From NCBI GenBank assembly GCA_036525795.1, contig DATCZS010000112.1, forward strand, positions 30,812 to 94,811: a stretch of 64,000 nt of DNA. The letters are read 5' to 3'. Position numbers and translations under genes: made by a program. Source of the stretch: DATCZS01 sp036525795. GTDB lineage: Bacteria > Actinomycetota > Acidimicrobiia > Spongiisociales > ZC4RG35. This document shows positions 31,196 to 39,905 of this stretch, one piece after another (positions within the stretch are counted from its first letter, which is position 1; every line of letters begins with the position of its first letter). The notes below the pieces were generated by a model that was not told the origin of the DNA, did no database searches, and saw only the letters and a program-made list of their open reading frames with translations.

Positions 31196-32647
31196 ATGCC
31201 CGACCGATTTCGTGACCACCGTTCCGCGCTGGCGGAGAGAATCGGCGACGGAGGGATCGCCGTGGTTCCGGCCGCCACCGAGTCGGTGCGCAACGACGAT
31301 GTCCACCACCCGTTTCGCCAGGACTCGGACTTCCACTACCTGACCGGGTTCGCGGAGCCGGATGCAGTCGCCGTGCTCACGCCGGGTCACCCGGACGGCG
31401 AGTTCCACCTCTTCGTCCATCCGCGGGACCGCGAGACCGAGATCTGGAACGGGTACCGGGAAGGCGTGGAAGGTGCGCTCACCCATCACCAGGCGGACTC
31501 CGCACATACGCTCTCCGAACTCGACGTGGTTCTCCCGCGGCTGATGATCGGGCGCGACACGCTTCACTATCGGCTGGGCAATCCCACCCATGACGATCGC
31601 ATCACCCGGCTTCTCGCCACGGCCCGGGCGCACCGCGACCGCTACGGGAAGACGGTGCCGTCCTCGGTGGGCGATGTCAGCGTGCTGCTCGCCGATCTCC
31701 GTCTGCGCAAGAGCCCTGCCGAGGTAGAGAGCCTCGAGGTCGCCTGCGAGATCTCCGCGGAGGGTCACCGCGAGGCGATGCGGTTCTGCCGCCCCGGGAT
31801 GTACGAGTACCAGGTGCAGGCGGCCATGGAGTACGTCTGGCGCGAGGCGGGCTCGGCGCGGAACGGCTACCCGTCCATCGTCGCCTCCGGCCCCAACGCC
31901 ATCATCCTGCACTACACCGACAACGACCGGATGATCGAGTCTGGTGATCTGGTGTTGATCGACGCCGCTGCCGAGATCGACATGTACTCCTCGGACATCA
32001 CCAGAACCTTTCCGTCCAACGGCCGCTACACCGCCGCGCAGCGGGCCGTGTACGACGTCGTGCTCGCCGCACAGCGTGCGGGGATCAGGGCGTCCCGGCC
32101 GGGGGCCACCCTCGATGACGTGCACCGGGCATCTCTCGGGGTGCTGATCGACGGGATGGTCGATCTGGGCCTCCTCCCGGCCGCCGCCGACGACGCCCTC
32201 GAGATGCACCTCTACCGGGAGTTCTTCATGCACGGCACCTCGCACTGGCTCGGGCTCGACGTCCACGATGCCGGGTCGTCGCGCATCGGCGGGGAGCACC
32301 GCCGGCTCGAACCGGGGATGTGCTTCACGGTGGAGCCGGGTCTGTACATCGGGGCCGAACGTCCCGAGGTCGAGTTCACGATGCTTCCCCACGACCTCGA
32401 CAGCTGGATCGAGCGGCGGGTGATGCTCGGGTCGGAGGCGGCCAAGAAGGCGGAGCAGGCCGAGCGCAGCGACGCGCCGAAGGTCATGCACGAGATTCCG
32501 CCGGAGTTGCTGGGGATCGGCGTTCGAATCGAAGACGACATCCTCATCACCGAGGACGGCCACCGCAATCTCTCGGCGCTGGTGCCGGCCGACCCGGACA
32601 AGATCGAGCACCTGTGCGCCGAGGGCAGCTGGCTCCATCGGGAATAG
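31196..32647 (+). CDS. pepP: Xaa-Pro aminopeptidase
   Basis: A 483-residue M24B metallopeptidase that removes N-terminal residues before proline. The N-terminal creatinase-like domain starts with DRFRDHRSALAERIGDGGIAVVPAA; the pita-bread catalytic domain supplies metal ligands in LIDAAAEIDMYSSDITRTFP (two Asp), HGTSHWLGLDVHD (His), EPGMCFTVEPGLY (Glu) and GVRIEDDILITEDG (Glu). Length matches PepP-type enzymes. A short KKAEQAERSDAPK insertion is found before the last ligand. Confidence 0.92.
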   Translation: MPDRFRDHRSALAERIGDGGIAVVPAATESVRNDDVHHPFRQDSDFHYLTGFAEPDAVAVLTPGHPDGEFHLFVHPRDRETEIWNGYREGVEGALTHHQADSAHTLSELDVVLPRLMIGRDTLHYRLGNPTHDDRITRLLATARAHRDRYGKTVPSSVGDVSVLLADLRLRKSPAEVESLEVACEISAEGHREAMRFCRPGMYEYQVQAAMEYVWREAGSARNGYPSIVASGPNAIILHYTDNDRMIESGDLVLIDAAAEIDMYSSDITRTFPSNGRYTAAQRAVYDVVLAAQRAGIRASRPGATLDDVHRASLGVLIDGMVDLGLLPAAADDALEMHLYREFFMHGTSHWLGLDVHDAGSSRIGGEHRRLEPGMCFTVEPGLYIGAERPEVEFTMLPHDLDSWIERRVMLGSEAAKKAEQAERSDAPKVMHEIPPELLGIGVRIEDDILITEDGHRNLSALVPADPDKIEHLCAEGSWLHRE

Positions 32648-32653
32648 TCGGTT

Positions 32654-32671
32654 TCCGACACCGGCGTCGGA
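32654..32671. terminator. Hairpin between convergent genes
   Basis: TCCGAC (32654-32659) pairs with GTCGGA (32666-32671) across a 6-base loop, 7 bases after the pepP stop and 32 before the convergent EamA stop; it could serve both genes. Confidence 0.45.
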
Positions 32672-32702
32672 GTGCCCGGGTCCCCCCGGGATCCCACCAC
32701 CG

Positions 32703-33560
32703 TCACGGCGCGGTCGTCCGCCGATTCATCCAGCCGAGGGCGGCGAGCACCAGCGCCGCCCCGAACCACCCCAGGGCGTCCGGGCGCTCGCCGACGATCG
32801 CCACCCCGAGCACGAAGGCGGTGACCGGCTCGGCGAGCGACAGCGTGGCCACGGTGGCCACCGGGGTCGAGACCAGTCCGGAACCGAACAGCACGTAGGC
32901 GAGCGCCGTCGCCGCCAGTCCCAGCCAGAGCGCCGTCAGCGCCCCCGCCCCCGTCCTCACCCAGGCCAGATCGGCCCAGATCAGCAGGGGGCTCAGAACG
33001 AGCGCGCCTCCCCCGAACCCGATGGCCATCGCCGTCGAGGCGGCCACGACTGCCACCAGGCGCTCGGCGGCCACCGCGTACACCGCATAGGAGGCGCCGG
33101 CGGCGAGCGCGAGCATCACGCCACCGACCGCGACGACGTCTGGTGTGGAGATGAAGACCACTCCCGCAATGGCCACCACCGTGGACACCACCCACCGTCT
33201 GTCGGGGATGCGGCCGGTGAGCATCCACACGAGCAGCCCGGTCAGCGGAGGGGCGCTCCCGATCGCCACCACCGTTCCCAGGGCCACCCCGGTGGTCCGG
33301 ACCGCCGCGAAGAAGCTCGCCTGGTAGAGCGCCACGCCGATCGCCATGGCAACCGCCCATCGCAGCGGGACCGAGCGGACGCCCCGGAACCCGCCCGTCA
33401 GGGCGGCGATCCCGACGAGCGCGACGGCCCCGACGGCCAGCCGCACCGCTCCGACGCTCAGCGGCGATGCGCCGGGGGCGCCCAGCTCCTGGGCGGTTCC
33501 CGTCGATCCCCACAGCACGGCTGCCAGGAGGACCAGTGCTGTTCCTCGACCTCGATGCAT
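32703..33560 (-). CDS. EamA/DMT-family permease (1)
   Basis: A 285-residue ten-helix drug/metabolite transporter with two EamA repeats; the first starts GTALVLLAAVLWGSTGTAQELG, the second near GGVMLALAAGASYAVYAVAAERLV, and the end shows the usual SLAEPVTAFVLGVAIVGERPDALGWFGAALVLAALG. Such proteins export amino acids or metabolites or have no known substrate. It stands alone; the next minus-strand gene starts 2 kb away. Confidence 0.88.
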   Translation of the reverse strand: MHRGRGTALVLLAAVLWGSTGTAQELGAPGASPLSVGAVRLAVGAVALVGIAALTGGFRGVRSVPLRWAVAMAIGVALYQASFFAAVRTTGVALGTVVAIGSAPPLTGLLVWMLTGRIPDRRWVVSTVVAIAGVVFISTPDVVAVGGVMLALAAGASYAVYAVAAERLVAVVAASTAMAIGFGGGALVLSPLLIWADLAWVRTGAGALTALWLGLAATALAYVLFGSGLVSTPVATVATLSLAEPVTAFVLGVAIVGERPDALGWFGAALVLAALGWMNRRTTAP

Positions 33561-33629
33561 GCGCCGATGATCGCAGAGGGGAGCCGTGCGCCTGCTGTCC
33601 GATTGGAGCGACCCTCGTCGGTGATCGGG

Positions 33630-35597
33630 TCAGGTACCGGCCTCCGACCGGAGGGCGGCGAGGAATCGACGGACGCGTTCGGGGTCCGACGTCCGCGGCA
33701 TCGGCGGAAGCGACCGGAGGATCAGTCGTCCGTACCGCTCGGTCGCCAGCCTTCGGTCGAGAACGGCGACCACCCCTCGATCGGTCTCGCTCCGGATGAG
33801 CCGCCCCACCCCCTGGGCGAGCAGCGTGGCCGCCCGGGGCAGGTCGACTGCGCCGAAGGCGGAGCCCCCGCGCGCCTCTACCGCCTCCCGCTGCGCCTGA
33901 TGGAGGGGGTCGTCTGGCCGGGCGAACGGCAGCCGGTCGATCACCACGAGAGACAGCGAGGGGCCCGGGACGTCGATTCCCTCCCAGAAGCCCATCGTGG
34001 CCACCAGCGTGGCGGTCTCGTCCTGCGCGAACGACTCGAGCAGCTTCTTCTTGGGAAGATCGCCCTGGGCGAGAACCCGGAACGGGGGTGTTCCGAGCGC
34101 CTCAGACACCCGTTCGATCATCGCATGGCTGGTCGTGAGGATGAGGGCCCTGCCGCCGGCCTGGAGGGTCAACTCGGCCGCCTGTGCGGCGGCCTCCTCG
34201 GGCCACGTCGCCTCCCGCGGGTGAGGGAGCCCGGCGGCGACGTAGAGCAGGGTCTGGGCCCCGTAGTCGAAGCCGCCTTCGACCCGCAGTGCCCGGTACG
34301 TGCGCTCGACCGGCTCGTCGACGTCCTCCGCCAGCGGATCCTCCTCCCCCGAGCCCTCGACGAACCCGAGGCGCTGGGCGATGGGTGCGAAGGATCCGCT
34401 CAGGCGGAGCGTGGCGCTCGTCAGCACGGCCGGAAGGCGCACGAGCAGTGTGCGCGCCAGAGGCTGGTCGACCTCGATTGGCGCGATCCGGATGACGGGC
34501 CTGTCCGGTTCGGCCCAGGCGACGTGTCCGGCAGGGAGCTTGGCTGCCAGGGCGAAGTCCCCGGCCACGTGGCCGCCCTGTGTGGTGACCCGGGCGATGG
34601 CGCCTGCGCCCGGGTGGCCCTCTTCCACCGTGGGGAGCGCCTTCAACACCGTGCTCACCGCCTTGGCGGACCGGGAGATGATCTCGCCCACCGCACCTTC
34701 ACCCGGATCCACTCGCTCGGCGGGGAGCGCGCGAAACAGGGTGGCCATGTCCTCGGCACAGGTCCGCACGACGGCGAGAGGGTCGGATCCCGAGCGGCCT
34801 TGCTCGACCAGACGGTGGGCGTTGTTGGCAAAGGCGATCAGACGGCCCGGCGAGACATCGACACCGAACGCGCTCGACAGAGCACCCTCCAGACGGTGCG
34901 CCTCGTCGATCACGACGGCATCGTGCTCGGGAAGGATGCGGCCGCCGGATGCCAGGTGGAGCCCGTACAGGTGGTGGTTGGTCACGATCACGTCTGCCGA
35001 TCTGGCGCGCTCGAACGCGGCCTCCGCGAAACAGCGGTGTCCGGCGGGGCAACGGGCCGCGCCCGGGCACTCCATCCCGGAGACGGACACCTGCTGCCAC
35101 GTCGTGTCCGGTATCTCCGAGTCGAGGTCTCCCCGTTCCCCGGTGGGGTGATCCGAGGCCCATCCGGCGATGGCGGCGACCGTGGCGAAGTCGTCGTCGG
35201 GAAAGAGGGTTGTGTCGAGGGGACGGTCGAGGCCGTCGCCGAATCGCTCGATCAGCTTGGCCATGCACACGTAGCTCTGCCTGCCCTTCACGATCGACCA
35301 GGTCAGGTCGCGCTTCAGGTGCTGGGAGAGGAAGGGGAGGTCGACCGTTGCCAGCTGGTCCTGCAGCGTCTTGGTGGCGGTCGCCACCACCGTGCGCTTC
35401 CCGGAGACGATGGCAGGCACCAGATAGGCGAGAGACTTGCCGATTCCCGTCCCGGCCTCCACGAGCAGGTGGCGCCGGTGCTCGAAGGCGTCCGCGACGG
35501 CCTCGGCCATCTGCTCCTGACCCGGCCGACGCTCGGCTCCTGGCTTGGCTGCGAGAACGCGCCGGAGGGCGGCGAGGGCATCACGGGAGCCGGACAC
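33630..35597 (-). CDS. DinG/XPD-family ATP-dependent DNA helicase
   Basis: A 655-residue superfamily 2 helicase of the iron-sulfur XPD/DinG group. Motif I is EAGTGIGKSLAYLVPA, the Fe-S Cys set is YVCMAK, MECPGAARCPAGHRCF, motif II is VVIDEAH (DEAH), and motif VI is AQGVGRLIRSETDRG. These helicases unwind 5'-to-3' and deal with R-loops or damaged forks. The GTG at 35597 (MSGSRDALAALRRVL) is taken as start because conservation begins there; the frame is open 36 codons further but with low-complexity Pro/Ser sequence. Confidence 0.9.
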   Translation of the reverse strand: MSGSRDALAALRRVLAAKPGAERRPGQEQMAEAVADAFEHRRHLLVEAGTGIGKSLAYLVPAIVSGKRTVVATATKTLQDQLATVDLPFLSQHLKRDLTWSIVKGRQSYVCMAKLIERFGDGLDRPLDTTLFPDDDFATVAAIAGWASDHPTGERGDLDSEIPDTTWQQVSVSGMECPGAARCPAGHRCFAEAAFERARSADVIVTNHHLYGLHLASGGRILPEHDAVVIDEAHRLEGALSSAFGVDVSPGRLIAFANNAHRLVEQGRSGSDPLAVVRTCAEDMATLFRALPAERVDPGEGAVGEIISRSAKAVSTVLKALPTVEEGHPGAGAIARVTTQGGHVAGDFALAAKLPAGHVAWAEPDRPVIRIAPIEVDQPLARTLLVRLPAVLTSATLRLSGSFAPIAQRLGFVEGSGEEDPLAEDVDEPVERTYRALRVEGGFDYGAQTLLYVAAGLPHPREATWPEEAAAQAAELTLQAGGRALILTTSHAMIERVSEALGTPPFRVLAQGDLPKKKLLESFAQDETATLVATMGFWEGIDVPGPSLSLVVIDRLPFARPDDPLHQAQREAVEARGGSAFGAVDLPRAATLLAQGVGRLIRSETDRGVVAVLDRRLATERYGRLILRSLPPMPRTSDPERVRRFLAALRSEAGT

Positions 35598-35667
35598 AGC
35601 GGGAGTGTAGGAAGGCGGGGGGTCGCCGGCGGTCGGCGACGGTCCGCTGCAGGCCCCCGGGAGCGGA

Positions 35668-36339
35668 TCAGGCGGCGTTGGGCACGACGTGGAGAAGGAT
35701 GGCAACGAAGTGCACGGCGCTGGCCGCCACCACCATCACATGGAACAGCTCGTGGGAGGAGAACACCCCGGGGAACAACTGCGGCCGTCCCGTGAGCATG
35801 AACACCATCCCGATGGTGTACAGCAGGCCACCGACGGCGATCAGGATCACGGCGGACACGCCCAGGCGGTTCCCGATCTGCCACATGGGTATGACCGCCG
35901 CCCAGCCCATGACCGATTGGATCGTCACCGACAACCCGAGGCGGACCTGTTTCTGGGCGAACTTGAGGATGATCCCCACGGTGGCGGCGGTCCACACCGC
36001 GGTCAGGCTGGCCGATCGCCACGCTCCTTCGAGCGCCACTGCGGCGAACGGGGTGTAGGTCCCGGCGACCACGAGGAAGATGTTGGAATGGTCGAGGCGG
36101 CGCATGCGCAGCTTCCAGGTGTCAGACCAGGGCACCGAGTGGTAGAGGCTCGACGTCGTGTAGAGCACCACCAGGCTCCCTGCGTACACCGCCAATGCCA
36201 CCCCGGTGGAGAGTCCGCCAGGGTTCAAGGCGAGCAAGGCGACCAGCCCGGCCAGTGACACGATCGCCGCCGTGCCGTGCAGGAATCCCCGCACGGGATT
36301 CTGCATCCTTCCGAGGGTGACCCGTTGCACGAGGCTCAT
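35668..36339 (-). CDS. Hemolysin III family membrane protein
   Basis: A 223-residue seven-helix protein of the HlyIII/PAQR family (YqfA type): FLHGTAAIVSLAGLVALLAL, then SSLYHSVPWSDTWKLRMRRLDHSNIFLVVAGTYTPFA, with the Ser-His-Asp set of the putative metal-dependent hydrolase, and HELFHVMVVAASAVHFVAIL at the end with two more His. Function is unclear despite the name. It diverges from the cis-prenyltransferase gene across 85 bp, the same pairing as Rv1085c/Rv1086 in mycobacteria. Confidence 0.88.
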   Translation of the reverse strand: MSLVQRVTLGRMQNPVRGFLHGTAAIVSLAGLVALLALNPGGLSTGVALAVYAGSLVVLYTTSSLYHSVPWSDTWKLRMRRLDHSNIFLVVAGTYTPFAAVALEGAWRSASLTAVWTAATVGIILKFAQKQVRLGLSVTIQSVMGWAAVIPMWQIGNRLGVSAVILIAVGGLLYTIGMVFMLTGRPQLFPGVFSSHELFHVMVVAASAVHFVAILLHVVPNAA

Positions 36340-36424
36340 CCTATCGGGGCCCGGCGCCAAGGCTTCCGCCTCGGCTCTCCGAACGCCGCCCGGTCGTCGG
36401 TAGCATGGTCCACGGAGGAAGCCG

Positions 36425-37198
36425 ATGGCTCGACCCCCCGACATCCTGTACCGCCTCTACGAGGACCGGCTGCTCAAGTCGCTCGACCGCGACAGGTTCC
36501 CGCGTCACGTCGCAATCATCCTCGACGGGCATCGCCGGTACGCCCGCAGCGAAGGCCTTCCCAGCTACTCGGTCAGCTACCGCGCCGGGATGGCCCGCTT
36601 CGAGGAGTTCCTGACCTGGGCGGAGGACCTCGACATCCCGGCGATCACCGGATGGCTGCTGAGCCGGGAGAACCTCGACCGGCCTGCGGGAGAGCTCGAC
36701 CCGTATTTCGACGTGCTGGTCGAACTGTTCGGCCGTCTGCCGGAGTTGTGCGATCGCTACGACATCCGGCTCCGTTTCGTGGGAAGCCTCGATCTGCTCC
36801 CGCAGCGGGTGGTGGCGGCCGCCAAGCGGGCGGAGGAGGCTCGGCCCTCAGGCACCCGCTGGCTGACGATCGCTCTCGGATACGGTGGCCGCCAGGAGAT
36901 CGTGGATGCCGCCCGCGATCTCGTCGGCTCGCTGGTGGAGGAGGGCATCCCCGCCGATCAACTCGCCGATCGCATCGATGCCGAGTCCCTGGCGTCGAAG
37001 ATGTACTCGCCCCACCTCCCCGACCCCGATCTCCTCATTCGGACGTCGGGAGAGTCCCGGGTGTCTGGCTTTCTGCTCTGGCAGTCCGCGTATACGGAGT
37101 TCGTCTTCGTCGACGTCTTCTGGCCTGCGTTCCGCCGGGTCGACTTCCTCCGGGCCCTGCGCGACTACACCCGCCGCGATCGCCGGTTCGGCAGGTGA
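36425..37198 (+). CDS. Short cis-prenyl diphosphate synthase (UppS family)
   Basis: A 257-residue cis-prenyltransferase adding isopentenyl units to an allylic diphosphate. The C-terminal family signature DPDLLIRTSGESRVSGFLLWQSAYTEFVFVDVFWPAF is intact, as is the catalytic Asp in HVAIILDGHRRYARSEG, but the usual DGNGRWA reads DGHRRYA. Such changes, and the neighbouring hlyIII gene, suggest the Z-farnesyl/short-chain subclass rather than housekeeping undecaprenyl synthase. GGAGG ribosome-binding site 6 bases before the ATG. Confidence 0.85.
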   Translation: MARPPDILYRLYEDRLLKSLDRDRFPRHVAIILDGHRRYARSEGLPSYSVSYRAGMARFEEFLTWAEDLDIPAITGWLLSRENLDRPAGELDPYFDVLVELFGRLPELCDRYDIRLRFVGSLDLLPQRVVAAAKRAEEARPSGTRWLTIALGYGGRQEIVDAARDLVGSLVEEGIPADQLADRIDAESLASKMYSPHLPDPDLLIRTSGESRVSGFLLWQSAYTEFVFVDVFWPAFRRVDFLRALRDYTRRDRRFGR

Positions 37199-37244
37199 TC
37201 GTCGAGCACCGGGCGTCGGGTCAGTGCTCGTGCCCGTGCTCGTG

Positions 37245-37263
37245 CGACCCCTGACCGGGGTCG
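37245..37263 (-). promoter_or_regulatory. Hairpin 18 nt after the UGA of the small Cys-rich gene: SECIS-like or terminator
   Basis: On the minus strand, CGACCCC and GGGGTCG form a perfect 7-bp stem closed by a GGTCA loop. The GGTC of the loop starts exactly 18 nt after the UGA of the gene at 37275, the same distance and loop core as in the E. coli fdhF selenocysteine insertion element as I remember it. Since it also lies between convergent genes, an ordinary terminator is the simpler reading. Confidence 0.45.
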
Positions 37264-37274
37264 TCTGGTCCCAC

Positions 37275-37430
37275 TCAACAGCCGGGTTCGCCGTGGTTGC
37301 CGCAGCACGACGAGCGGCGCGCCAGCTTGATGGCGTTGTTCTTGATGACGAGACGGGTTCGTTCGAACAGGGGAAGCTCGGAGTCCCGCCAGTTGGCGAG
37401 ATACTGGCTCAGTCCGGGTCTGCGTGACAT
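37275..37430 (-). CDS. Conserved-looking small Cys-rich protein, possibly a selenoprotein
   Basis: A 51-codon gene: basic helix-forming N-terminus (LSQYLANWRDSELPLFERTRLVIKNNAIKLARR) and a C-terminal motif SSCCGNHGEPGC. It is short but coding-like (high GC3) and the CCGN-PGC motif looks familiar from small proteins of unknown function in other actinobacteria. After the UGA the same frame continues for 17 codons, ending GSHEHGHEH, to a UGA at 37221-37223, 22 bp clear of the uppS stop. If the first UGA is read as selenocysteine the product has 69 residues with a Cys-Sec pair and a metal-binding tail. It diverges from the EamA gene, 26 bp away, with overlapping -10-like TATCGTA. Confidence 0.7.
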   Translation of the reverse strand: MSRRPGLSQYLANWRDSELPLFERTRLVIKNNAIKLARRSSCCGNHGEPGC

Positions 37431-37456
37431 GACCGGAGCGTATCGTACGGAGCCAC

Positions 37457-38371
37457 ATGCCCGCCTCCGTCGATCGGCTCGATCCGTCACGTCGCTCTCG
37501 ATCGGGTGCGTGGCTGGCGGCGGCCTCGGCGGTGGCATTCGCCTCGCTGGCGGTGTTCGGGCGGGAGGCATCCGCGGCGGGAATGCGGGCCGAGACGCTC
37601 CTGCAGTGGCGCTTCGGCGTGGCGGCGGCGGTCCTGGCCGCGGCCGGGATGCTCCGGCACCCCATTCCCGCCCGTCTGCGTCTCCTGTTGCTCGGCTCCG
37701 GCCTCATCTACACGGCCCAGACGTCGTTCTACTTCGCTGCGCTCGGGAGAATCACCGCCGGGACCACCGCCCTGCTCCTGTATCTCGCCCCGGTGTTCGT
37801 GGTGGTCTACGCCCGCCTCCTGGGGCGGCGGCCGTCCCGGCTCCAGATGCTGGCCGTGGCGATCGGACTGTCCGGTCTGGCCGTGATCGCCGGTCTGCCT
37901 TCCCGCGCCGATGCCGATCCGCTCGGACTGACGGCGGGAGCCGCCGCCGGGGCGACATTCGCCGGATACATCCTGGCCGGCGAGTTCGTCTTCGCCCGCG
38001 TCCCACCATTGGTGACGGCGGCGCACACCATGGTTGGAGCGGCGGTTGGGTTTCTGGCGGTGGACGTGGCGCGGGGAGGCGTCGTTGTCCTGCCGGCAGG
38101 AGCGGAGCAGTGGTGGATCGTGACGGGCACGGTGATCTTCCCGACCCTGGTCGCCATCCCCATGCTGTTTGCCGCGGTGAGCCGGATCGGGGCCGGACCG
38201 ACCGCCATCATCTCGAACGCCGAACCGGTGGCCACCATCATCCTGGCGGCGATCTTCCTCTCCGAACCCGCTCGTCCTGTCCAGGTGCTCGGCGGGGCGT
38301 TGATCCTCACCGCCGCCTCCCTCGCCCAGCGGTCTGCGATGACGGCGCGGCCGGGACGGTCCAGGGTCTGA
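37457..38371 (+). CDS. EamA/DMT-family permease (2)
   Basis: A 304-residue ten-helix transporter with two EamA repeats: GAWLAAASAVAFASLAVFGREASAAG at the start, SFYFAALGRITAGTTALLLYLAPVFVVVYARLLGRR in repeat one, and ISNAEPVATIILAAIFLSEPARPVQVLGGALILTAA at the end. The substrate is unknown. It shares only family-level similarity with the permease at 32703. The ATG lies 11 bp after a TATCGT hexamer, possibly leaderless. Convergent with hutH, 13 bp between stops. Confidence 0.87.
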   Translation: MPASVDRLDPSRRSRSGAWLAAASAVAFASLAVFGREASAAGMRAETLLQWRFGVAAAVLAAAGMLRHPIPARLRLLLLGSGLIYTAQTSFYFAALGRITAGTTALLLYLAPVFVVVYARLLGRRPSRLQMLAVAIGLSGLAVIAGLPSRADADPLGLTAGAAAGATFAGYILAGEFVFARVPPLVTAAHTMVGAAVGFLAVDVARGGVVVLPAGAEQWWIVTGTVIFPTLVAIPMLFAAVSRIGAGPTAIISNAEPVATIILAAIFLSEPARPVQVLGGALILTAASLAQRSAMTARPGRSRV

Positions 38372-38384
38372 GGACGGCAGGGCT

Positions 38385-39905
38385 TCAGTCCACTCCGACT
38401 CCGTCCAGATGGCCGGTGGCGATGAGCCGGGACACCGCCTCGATGTCGACCCCGATCGGCCGATCGTCTTCCAGGGAGGGGACGACCGAGCGGATGGCAG
38501 CGTGGATCTGGCGGGTGCCGACTCCGGGTCGAAGCGGGGCGCGCTGGTCGACGCCCTGGGCGGCACACAGCAACTCGACCGCCAGCACCCGCCGCACGTT
38601 CTCGATGACCATCCACAGCTTGCGGGCGGCGCCGAATCCCATCGAGACGTGGTCTTCCTGGAGCCCGGAGGTGGGGATCGAATCGATCGAGGCCGGATGG
38701 GCCAGAACTCGCGTCTCTGCCACCAGTGCCGCCGCCGTGTATTGGGCGAGCATGAACCCCGAGTGGAGCCCGGGTTCCTTGGCGAGGAAGGGGCTCAACC
38801 CCGACGACCGGGTGGGATCGAGCATGCGATCGGTCCGCCGCTCGGAGATCGAGGCCAGCTCCTCCAGGGCGATGGCGAGGAAGTCGAGGGCGAAGGCGAG
38901 AGGCTGGCCGTGGAAGTTGCCTGCGGAGATCACCTCGTCGGTGTCGGCGAAGACGATCGGGTTGTCGACCACCGAGCCGAGCTCCCGCCCGAACACCTGG
39001 GCGGCGTGGGCGAGGGTGTCCCGGACCGCCCCGTGCACCTGGGGGGCGCAGCGGAGCGAGTAGGCGTCCTGGACGGCGTGGGTGAAGTCGTCGTGGTGGC
39101 TGGCCTCGATCTGGGATCCGTGCAGCAGCGACCGGATCCGCCGGGCCGATTCGGACTGGCCGGGGTGGGGGCGGAGCCGGTGGACTCGGGGGTCGTAGGG
39201 GCGGACCGATCCGAGCACCGCCTCTACCGTCAGCGCACAGGCCTGGTCGGCGACGTTCGCCAGGCGTTCCCCCTCCGCCAGGGCGAGGACTCCCATCGCC
39301 AGCATCCCCTCGGTCCCGTTGAGCAGGCTCAGCCCCTCCTTGGCCTGGAGATGCAGCGGCGCGATGCCGGTGCGGGCGAGCGCCTCTCCGGCCGGGAGCA
39401 CCTCGCCCCGCATTCGAACCAGACCCTCGCCGATGAGCGGCAGCGCCAGATGGGCGAACGGGGCGAGATCCCCGCTGGCCCCCACCGACCCCTGACCCGG
39501 GACCGTGGGGAGGATGTCGTTGCGAAGCATCGCCAGGATGGTCTCGACCACCACGGGACGGACTCCCGAGTGCCCCTGGGCCAGTGTGCGGGCACGGAGG
39601 AGCAGCATCGCCCGAACGACGCGATCGGGGAGCAGGTCACCCACTCCGGCCGCGTGGGATCGGAGGAGTTCGTACTGGAGTTGATCCACCTGCGCCCCCG
39701 AGATGTGGGTGGTGGCGAGCGCCCCGAACCCGGTGGTGATGCCGTACACCACTCGCCCCTCGGCGATGGCGTGCTCCACAGTCGCCCGGGACGCCTGCAT
39801 CCGGGCGATCGCCTCCGGCGCCAGCGCCACCTGCGCCCCCCGATCCGCGACGGCGACCACGTCCTCCCGGCTGAGCGGCCCGCCGTCGATGGTGACTTCG
39901 ATCAT
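38385..39905 (-). CDS. hutH: Histidine ammonia-lyase
   Basis: Converts histidine to urocanate and ammonia. The 506-residue product has the ASG triad that forms the MIO cofactor (GSVGASGDLAPFAHLAL), YGITTGFGAL near the N-terminus, and QPLAFALDFLAIALEELASISERRTDRMLDP. ATG 39905 overlaps the deformylase stop by 4 nt. It is the last gene of the hut operon, though it encodes the first enzyme of the path. Confidence 0.95.
   Translation of the reverse strand: MIEVTIDGGPLSREDVVAVADRGAQVALAPEAIARMQASRATVEHAIAEGRVVYGITTGFGALATTHISGAQVDQLQYELLRSHAAGVGDLLPDRVVRAMLLLRARTLAQGHSGVRPVVVETILAMLRNDILPTVPGQGSVGASGDLAPFAHLALPLIGEGLVRMRGEVLPAGEALARTGIAPLHLQAKEGLSLLNGTEGMLAMGVLALAEGERLANVADQACALTVEAVLGSVRPYDPRVHRLRPHPGQSESARRIRSLLHGSQIEASHHDDFTHAVQDAYSLRCAPQVHGAVRDTLAHAAQVFGRELGSVVDNPIVFADTDEVISAGNFHGQPLAFALDFLAIALEELASISERRTDRMLDPTRSSGLSPFLAKEPGLHSGFMLAQYTAAALVAETRVLAHPASIDSIPTSGLQEDHVSMGFGAARKLWMVIENVRRVLAVELLCAAQGVDQRAPLRPGVGTRQIHAAIRSVVPSLEDDRPIGVDIEAVSRLIATGHLDGVGVD

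Noticed and set aside
33555..35795. Long plus-strand open frame (746 codons) opposite the helicase
   Set aside because: It mirrors the helicase gene on the other strand, is rich in Arg/Gly/Pro/His as expected of antisense frames in high-GC DNA, and shows no motif.
32703..38371. The two EamA permeases considered as a recent duplication
   Set aside because: They align only at family level, lie on opposite strands 4 kb apart, and have different ends.
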